Source: Trichostrongylus colubriformis
Taxonomy: Eukaryota > Nematoda > Chromadorea > Rhabditida > Trichostrongylidae
Assembly (NCBI GenBank): GCA_963978905.1
Contig: OZ022256.1
Span: 33,319,426 to 33,383,425 of the forward strand
Length of the DNA stretch: 64,000 nt
Direction: 5' to 3'
This document shows positions 58,752 through 64,000 of the stretch, piece after piece. Position 1 is the stretch's first letter. Each line of letters starts with the position of its first letter. The notes under the pieces were generated by a model. That model saw nothing but the letters and a program-made list of their open reading frames with translations. It made no database searches and was not told the DNA's origin. The translations under genes and the position numbers were made by a program.

Positions 58752-60579
58752 TACTTGCATTTGCTCATGGTTTGCATCATCATGCAAATCTAATCGAATC
58801 TGAAGATACGTGATAACCCTCGGCAGATTGTGACTAACTTGGGTCTTTAAGTTATCATTATGCGTCGGAACTCGCCATCGCTGGTCTTAATCGCTGAGAT
58901 GGGCACTGATCAACGGAGTTTCTCAGGCTGAGGATCCAAAGTATAAAGGGGAGCTGTGATAGAACTGACTAACTGGGTTCAAATCCAGAACTGCTATTTG
59001 ATTGAATCTTCACTTAAAAACTCGGAAGAATAGGAAGCGGCACCGGCACCCCACAAATAAGAGACAAGATAAGGCACAAATTTTTAGGATGTGTATAAGA
59101 CGATATTTGGAGAGGAGAGCGCATGGACAACGCAAAAGATAGACAGAGTTGAAGGCCTGGCCAACCCCTTGATCCTCCTAAAACTGTGAACCGCGATCAG
59201 GGTGTCAAGCTTCTGCAACCGAACGCTCATAATTCATACTCTCATACTGTAATGCGAACTTGTTACGTGATACCTTGTTCACAGTGCACAATTCTAAGGC
59301 GCAAACGGGAATTGTGTACCTTTGACCCGATGACCTTTTTTCGTCGATGGAAACCTCATGCACGGCGCGATCCACAGCGAAGCCGGCTCACGCTAATAGA
59401 TCTCTCGTTGGTCCGCTGGCAACGGAACCACGTACAAAGAGACCTCCAAAATCAACCGATCAATAGAGGGAAGCGGTATCTATCCACGGGTACCAGCGTG
59501 GATGAATCTCGGATAACTATGGGATGAAAACGAAATATTAGCCGATATAGGCTTCTAACATATCTTACTACGACTGCAAGCACCGATCTGGTGACAGCTA
59601 ACCGCTATATGAACGGCGGAACCGTTTGTAATCACTAAGAATGTGAATAAAAGTCTCACGCATTGCACATCCCGCATCGAAGCCAGCCGAGGCCTTCCAC
59701 TCTCTCATTAGTCTTCTCATAGCAAAAGATGCGAACGGGAGGCATTTCGGACACAATGGATCATTTTTTCAAAGATTCGTGGGAAACTGCTCCACTTTAA
59801 CGAAAAAAAAACTTCCTCCACTGACTTTCCTTGGAATAATCTCTTTCAGTTGCAGATATGGCATTGTTCAAGTAGTTATTGGAAAGCGACAACCTCGCAG
59901 ACTGCAGGCAATAAAACTGCACCCATGTATTGAGTTTGAAAGTGAAGGAAGTTACGACCATCCGAAAAACAACACTTTGAAAATTTTCAAAATTTTTCTC
60001 GACAGGATTTCCCTATAGGGAACTACGCAACCATGAGGAAAACCATGCGGTCAGCAGATTGGCCTGGAGAAGTTGTCAAGAAAACAGCTCACAGTAATCC
60101 GAAAGATGAAGTCTAAGTAAAGTTTCAAGTTCTCAAAAAATGTCCAGATTTAGTATGTAGAAGATACCGCGCCGCGGGTGTGCGGTCTTGTATCAAATTT
60201 GCGCGGTTCGCGCGCGGCGACCGGCGTGGCGGATGTCTTCGTGTATGATTGCGTACATTGCGTGCACTATCTTTCGAGTTTTACGGCCGAATCAGATATT
60301 TCTTGATTAGAATTGTTATCATCTATGGTAATGCTTCTTTTACTTTTGATGTTACTATTGTGCCTTTTAATGGTACAAAAGTTTGTGTTTTCAAATAAAA
60401 ATGAGATAGGTAGGTGTATTTTGAAGGGCTTCCGTGGTGCCAGCCCCTTGTGTCCTCCTGAGCAGAATTCCAGCCGGCCACGGCAATAACCATGAAACTC
60501 TACTTTGTAAAATACCCATAAGTTTTATTACCAATTTATTAAAGGGAATACTTAGAGTTTGAGAACAAGGTATGATCAC
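58752..60579. other. No supported gene
   Basis: The plus frame 59186-59527 (113 codons, basic) is unrecognised. A GC-rich patch with repeated CGCGCG-type words lies at about 60170-60235. Confidence 0.45.
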
Positions 60580-60670
60580 AAAGTAAGAGAAAGGAGAAGA
60601 AAAAGAAGAATTGAAAGGAAAAGAACGGAAAAAGGAAAGGGAAGTGGAGAAAAGGGGAAAAAAGGGAAGA
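60580..60670. repeat. Purine-rich (GA/AAG) tract
   Basis: About 90 bases of almost pure A and G on the plus strand, with no periodic unit longer than a few bases. The minus-strand frame 60539-60754 is its Phe/Leu/Ser-rich shadow. Confidence 0.75.
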
Positions 60671-61026
60671 ATTTGACCCGTTTCGCCTCTTCATCATACG
60701 AGTCAAATATAATATCAATCCATGAGGCTCTTCAGTGATTCGGATTGATATCAACTGAGATGGTTAACCTTGTGATGAGAAATGGTTTAAAAGTTATTAA
60801 TCAAAGAAAATTATTTAGAAAATGTAATTGTAAAACTTTTAAGTGGAATCCTAAAACAATCCTGTTAGATGCCAATATAGTGGTTTGTGATACACAGCTA
60901 AGGAAATGGAGGCAAATTCCAATAAAGAAAATTGGGTAAGAATACTAAACAACAGGGAAGGGGACAGTCGTTAAGTAGTGGATAAGTTATGTTAAAGAAT
61001 GTATGATATTACAGATATTACTTTTT

Positions 61027-62569
61027 TTATTTTGAAAGACCTTCAACAAGATTATTAATACTTTTAAAATCATTATTTAACTCATATTTGTAACTAATAA
61101 ACTTATTTTTGTACATACATTTTATAACGTTGGCAATAATAAATTCTTCTTCATATCCATTATGTCTTAAAACTTCTTTCATTTCAATAATTTTTCTAAC
61201 AAAACTTTCATAAAGTGTACATGTGTTGGCAGTTCTAAGTGTTTCTGTGTATATAACAGGTCCTTTATTAATACGTGATATATTGGTGTCATTTAGTGGA
61301 AATTTAATTACCTGAACATCATAATCGTCTGTTTTATTATACAACTTTGTAATTATTTTATTGTTAACTATGTTAAGTTAAAAAGGATAAGGTTTTTGGC
61401 GTTCCTTCTGTGGGATGCGCCGCACATTGTTAACTATGTTCCATTTTTCCATTCAGAATCGTGATGGCTGGTGATTGTGATGTGGCCTATACAATGACTT
61501 GCGGTGGCCAGCCGATGTACAAGTCAGTGCTTTTAGGGATGGAAGGCTTGGTTGGCCTGGGCGGGGGTTGATGAGGGATTTGATCCCCGCACCATGAGAG
61601 TGGGGTGCGCGCCATCTGTCACTACACCCTTCTTTTTGATCCGGATTTTTTTAGGGGACGAATACACTATCAAATTGGTATTTCTTTTTCAAGGAATAGT
61701 TGAATTCCATTACTGTGAGAGTGATATCAGCCAGAAGCGGACTGAAATTACCTCCTTATGGAACTCCTACCGTTTGTTTGTAGATGTTGCGACTAAACAA
61801 ACAATAACTATTATTGAGTAAATAATCTATCAAGTATAGCAGATCTTGCACGTTATATAGTCTATACCTATTAACAATATTGTCCTCCCAGCTGCTATAA
61901 AAGGTTTTATATCCATTTGCAGCGATAAATTGCTTACCTGCGGTATTGAAACACTTTTTAAAAATTCTCCAATATTTTTAGGTATAGTACTATGTTTCAA
62001 ATTGGTAAACATAATCAGCGGAAAACCATCTAAGATTGTTTCCTGTGATATCATTCAGCTCATTACTAATGTTGATATTACTTATAGACCAATACAATCT
62101 CATTGTTTTATTTCTACTTTGTATTACTTTAGTATAATTTACGAAATGTTTTTTCATGTGTGTAAAAATACCAAGCAGTTCCTGAGCTAGCGGTTTGATA
62201 CTACTATTATAGGCTCCCGTTATAAATCTAAATAACTGGGTTTTTATGTAACTTTGGAAGTGCATAAATGACAGGTAATCCTTTCTCTGTATTTTCTATA
62301 AATTTACTTTTTTCACAAAAATTAATGTGTTTACGTATTATAGCTTCCTTTTCCACCCCATGTAGTATTTCGTATGCATTACCTGTATTATGGTATCTAT
62401 ATTCGTTTAGTTCGTTGTCGTATGTTAATCCCATCTCTTTCATTATTGTTAGTAGATAGAATTTTTTACAAATTATACCGTAATTATTACTTGCCTTGTC
62501 CAAAGGGCAAAAAACTAAGTTCTTTTGGTATTTTTTGAGAACTGCAAGAGGAAAAAATGTTTTTTGCAT
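61027..62569 (-). pseudogene. Penelope-like reverse transcriptase remnant, interrupted
   Basis: From 62569 the minus strand encodes FCPLDKASNNYGIICKKFY and LPVIYALPKLHKNPVI, typical of Penelope-like reverse transcriptases. Then, in a shifted frame, come RFITGAYNSSIKPLAQELL and YTKVIQSRNKTMRLYWSI. The C-terminal part resumes at 61344-61027 with VQVIKFPLNDTNISRI and a TETLRTANTCTLYESFV stretch. Between these parts, a SINE-like repeat (about 61381-61630) has inserted. The region is markedly more AT-rich than its surroundings. No GIY-YIG endonuclease was recognised downstream, so it is truncated. Confidence 0.7.
61381..61630 (+). repeat. SINE-like dispersed repeat, copy 3, inside Penelope relic
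   Basis: Shares CTGTGGGATGCGCCGCACATT, GACTTGCGGTGGCCAGCCGA and GGATTTGATCCCCGCACC with the other copies. It lacks the stretch between CAGTGCTTTTA and GGATGGAAGG, an internal deletion of about 50 bp. It separates two parts of the Penelope-like reverse transcriptase, so it inserted later. Confidence 0.75.
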
Positions 62570-62702
62570 TCGCCTGTATTAATATCGTTTGAATTGAGGA
62601 GGGGTTTAATTTTTTGATGATATAAGGAGTGAAAAACTTTTTGGATAATACTGACATTGGAAATATTCATTCTGTACCTATCCTACTCTATATAATTCGC
62701 TT

Positions 62703-62925
62703 AGTATGTGTGTGTGTATGTATGTATGTATGTATGTATGTGTGTGTGTGCGTATGTATGTATGTATGTATGTGTGTATGTATGTGTGTGTATGTATGTG
62801 TGTGTATGTATGTGTGTATGTATGTGTGTGTATATGTATGTGTGTATATGTATGCGTGTGTATGTATGTGTGTATGTATGTATGTGTGTATGTATGTATG
62901 TGTGTATGTATGTGTGTGTGTGTGA
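62703..62925. repeat. TATG/TG compound microsatellite
   Basis: About 220 bp of alternating TG and TATG units, all phases open, so the Cys/Met/Tyr/Val frames here are artefacts. It follows AATTCGCTTAGTATGT, the same lead-in as at 32.28 kb. Confidence 0.95.
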
Positions 62926-63129
62926 AAGCGAAAAAATAATCAAAAAATCAAAAAAATCCATCAAAATTCGTAAAAAATTTTGAAAATTCGTAAAAAAATT
63001 CAAAAAAATTTATAAATTAACTCCGCCCCAGACAACTCGTCCAATTCGAGACAACTCGTCCACAAGAGTGTGTATGTGCGTGTATGTGTGTGTGTGAAAG
63101 TGAAAAAATGAATTAAAATCCGTAAAATG

Positions 63130-63160
<31 letters not shown>

Positions 63161-63198
63161 GTGTGTGTGTGTGCCGGCGGGCCGGGGTCCATGCTCGT
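62926..63198. repeat. Degenerate satellite lead-in
   Basis: Contains two direct ACAACTCGTCC motifs (63035-63061), the same sequence that forms the satellite hairpin arms. It also has two similar blocks of GTGTGAAAG(C/T)GAAAAAAT followed by AAAAT(T/C)CGTAAAA. It looks like diverged older units at the array edge. Confidence 0.6.
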
Positions 63199-64000
63199 GC
63201 GCACAGCGCCGGCTGGCAAAATGCCGGCGCGTCCCCGAGGAGCCGAAATTTTGCCTCTGGGAGCAGCAGCCCATTGTGTCCCAGAGGAGCTTCTCCATCG
63301 GGGGAATGCGTCCCGGTGTAGCCTTTGGGCGGCGAACGCGGTGAGGCTACTTCGTTCGGCCCCGCGGATGCGGGCCGAACGCGTCCCTCTCGCAGTGAAC
63401 GCGGTGAGGGTTGTGCGCGCGCGTGTGCGTGTGCTTGCCACACGCCCCGCCCGCGACAACTCGTCCATTTCGGACGAGTTGTCCAGAAGAGAATGTGTGT
63501 GTGTGTGTGTGCGCACAGCGCCGGCTGGCTAGATGCCGGCGCGTCCCCGAGGAGCCGAAATTTTGCCTCTGGGAGCAGCAGCCCATTGTGTCCCAGAGGA
63601 GCTTCTCCATCGGGGGAATGCGTCCCGGTGTAGCCTTTGGGCGGCGAACGCGGTGAGGCTACTTCGTTCGGCCCCGCGGATGCGGGCCGAACGCGTCCCC
63701 CTCGCAGTGAACGCGGTGAGGGTTGTGCGCGCGCGTGTGCGTGTGCTTGCCACACGCCCCGCCCGCGACAACTCGTCCATTTCGGACGAGTTGTCCAGAA
63801 GAGAATGTGTGTGTGTGTGTGTGCGCACAGCGCCGGCTGGCTAGATGCCGGCGCGTCCCCGAGGAGCCGAAATTTTGCCTCTGGGAGCAGCAGCCCATTG
63901 TGTCCCAGAGGAGCTTCTCCATCGGGGGAATGCGTCCCGGTGTAGCCTTTAGGCGGCGAACGCGGCGAGGCTACTTCGTTCGGCCCCGCGGATGCGGGCC
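63199..64000. repeat. 312 bp GC-rich tandem satellite with hairpins
   Basis: Units begin GCGCACAGCGCCGGCTGGC at 63199, 63511 and 63823; the third is cut by the window end. Neighbouring units differ at only a few bases. Each complete unit contains the near-palindrome ACAACTCGTCC..GGACGAGTTGT, a second hairpin around CGGCCCCGCGGATGCGGGCCG, and a TG run just before the next unit. Long frames across it (for example minus 63000-63755) repeat with the unit and are not taken as genes. Confidence 0.95.

Noticed and set aside
62629..62983. Cys/Tyr/Val- and His/Thr-rich open frames
   Set aside because: They are translations of the TATG/TG microsatellite in every phase.
63000..63755. 251-codon minus-strand open frame
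   Set aside because: It spans the satellite and repeats with the 312 bp unit; other frames over the same DNA are equally open, so it reflects GC content and periodicity.
63199..64000. CRISPR-like array
   Set aside because: The unit is 312 bp with no short-repeat/unique-spacer pattern, and the DNA is eukaryotic.

Overview
The window looks like nuclear DNA of a parasitic nematode, most likely a strongylid or hookworm-like (clade V) species. The reasons are short introns with GTAAG/GTGAG donors and TTTCAG-type acceptors, an RTE-like retrotransposon whose encoded protein resembles a family I associate with hookworm genomes, several mariner/Tc1 elements, and very low gene density with many inverted-repeat elements. 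This assignment is by recognition only. There is no bacterial, phage or CRISPR-like content.

Host genes. The best supported gene is on the minus strand between 17191 and at least 28927. Twelve exons with canonical splice sites join without a phase conflict into about 993 codons. A very large Thr/Ser/Pro-rich, mucin-like exon (24141-25794) dominates it, and it ends in a Cys-containing C-terminus (17191-17405). Its 5' end is not identified, and its introns are packed with non-autonomous transposons. Weaker candidates are a two-exon 3' gene end (37954-39011, minus), a possible start exon plus second exon (3007-3512, minus), isolated exons at 11857-11944, 14924-15280 (both minus) and 31669-31932 (plus), degenerate coding-like sequence at 40599-41137, and a signal-peptide-bearing small gene at 58184-58751 (minus).

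Mobile elements. From left to right there are: four copies of a ~0.5 kb TTAA-flanked element (3793, 7344, 20719, 45170); a complete Tc1-like element with ~81 bp terminal repeats and a second inner pair of transposase-site-like repeats (8850-10412), whose transposase has a single-base frameshift; a decayed mariner (12907-13640); a ~1 kb long-TIR element (26971-27985); fold-back elements at 4850, 10640, 21899, 23825, 29807, 34243 and 44320; a mariner-derived MITE (43121-43338); an RTE-like retrotransposon bounded by a 12 bp target duplication (48714-51841); a mariner with perfect 28 bp TIRs (53000-53883); an internally deleted Gypsy-like LTR element on the minus strand (54917-57535); and an AT-rich Penelope-like reverse transcriptase remnant (61027-62569), itself interrupted by a dispersed SINE-like repeat that also occurs at 23.5, 28.2 and (diverged) 52.6 kb.

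The right end changes character. A TATG/TG microsatellite (62703-62925) leads into a GC-rich 312 bp tandem satellite (from 63199 to the window end) whose units carry hairpin-forming arms and a TG run. I found no novel multi-gene system. The points most worth checking are the mucin-like gene, the doubled-TIR Tc1 element, the two TTAA-flanked non-autonomous families, and the hairpin satellite.
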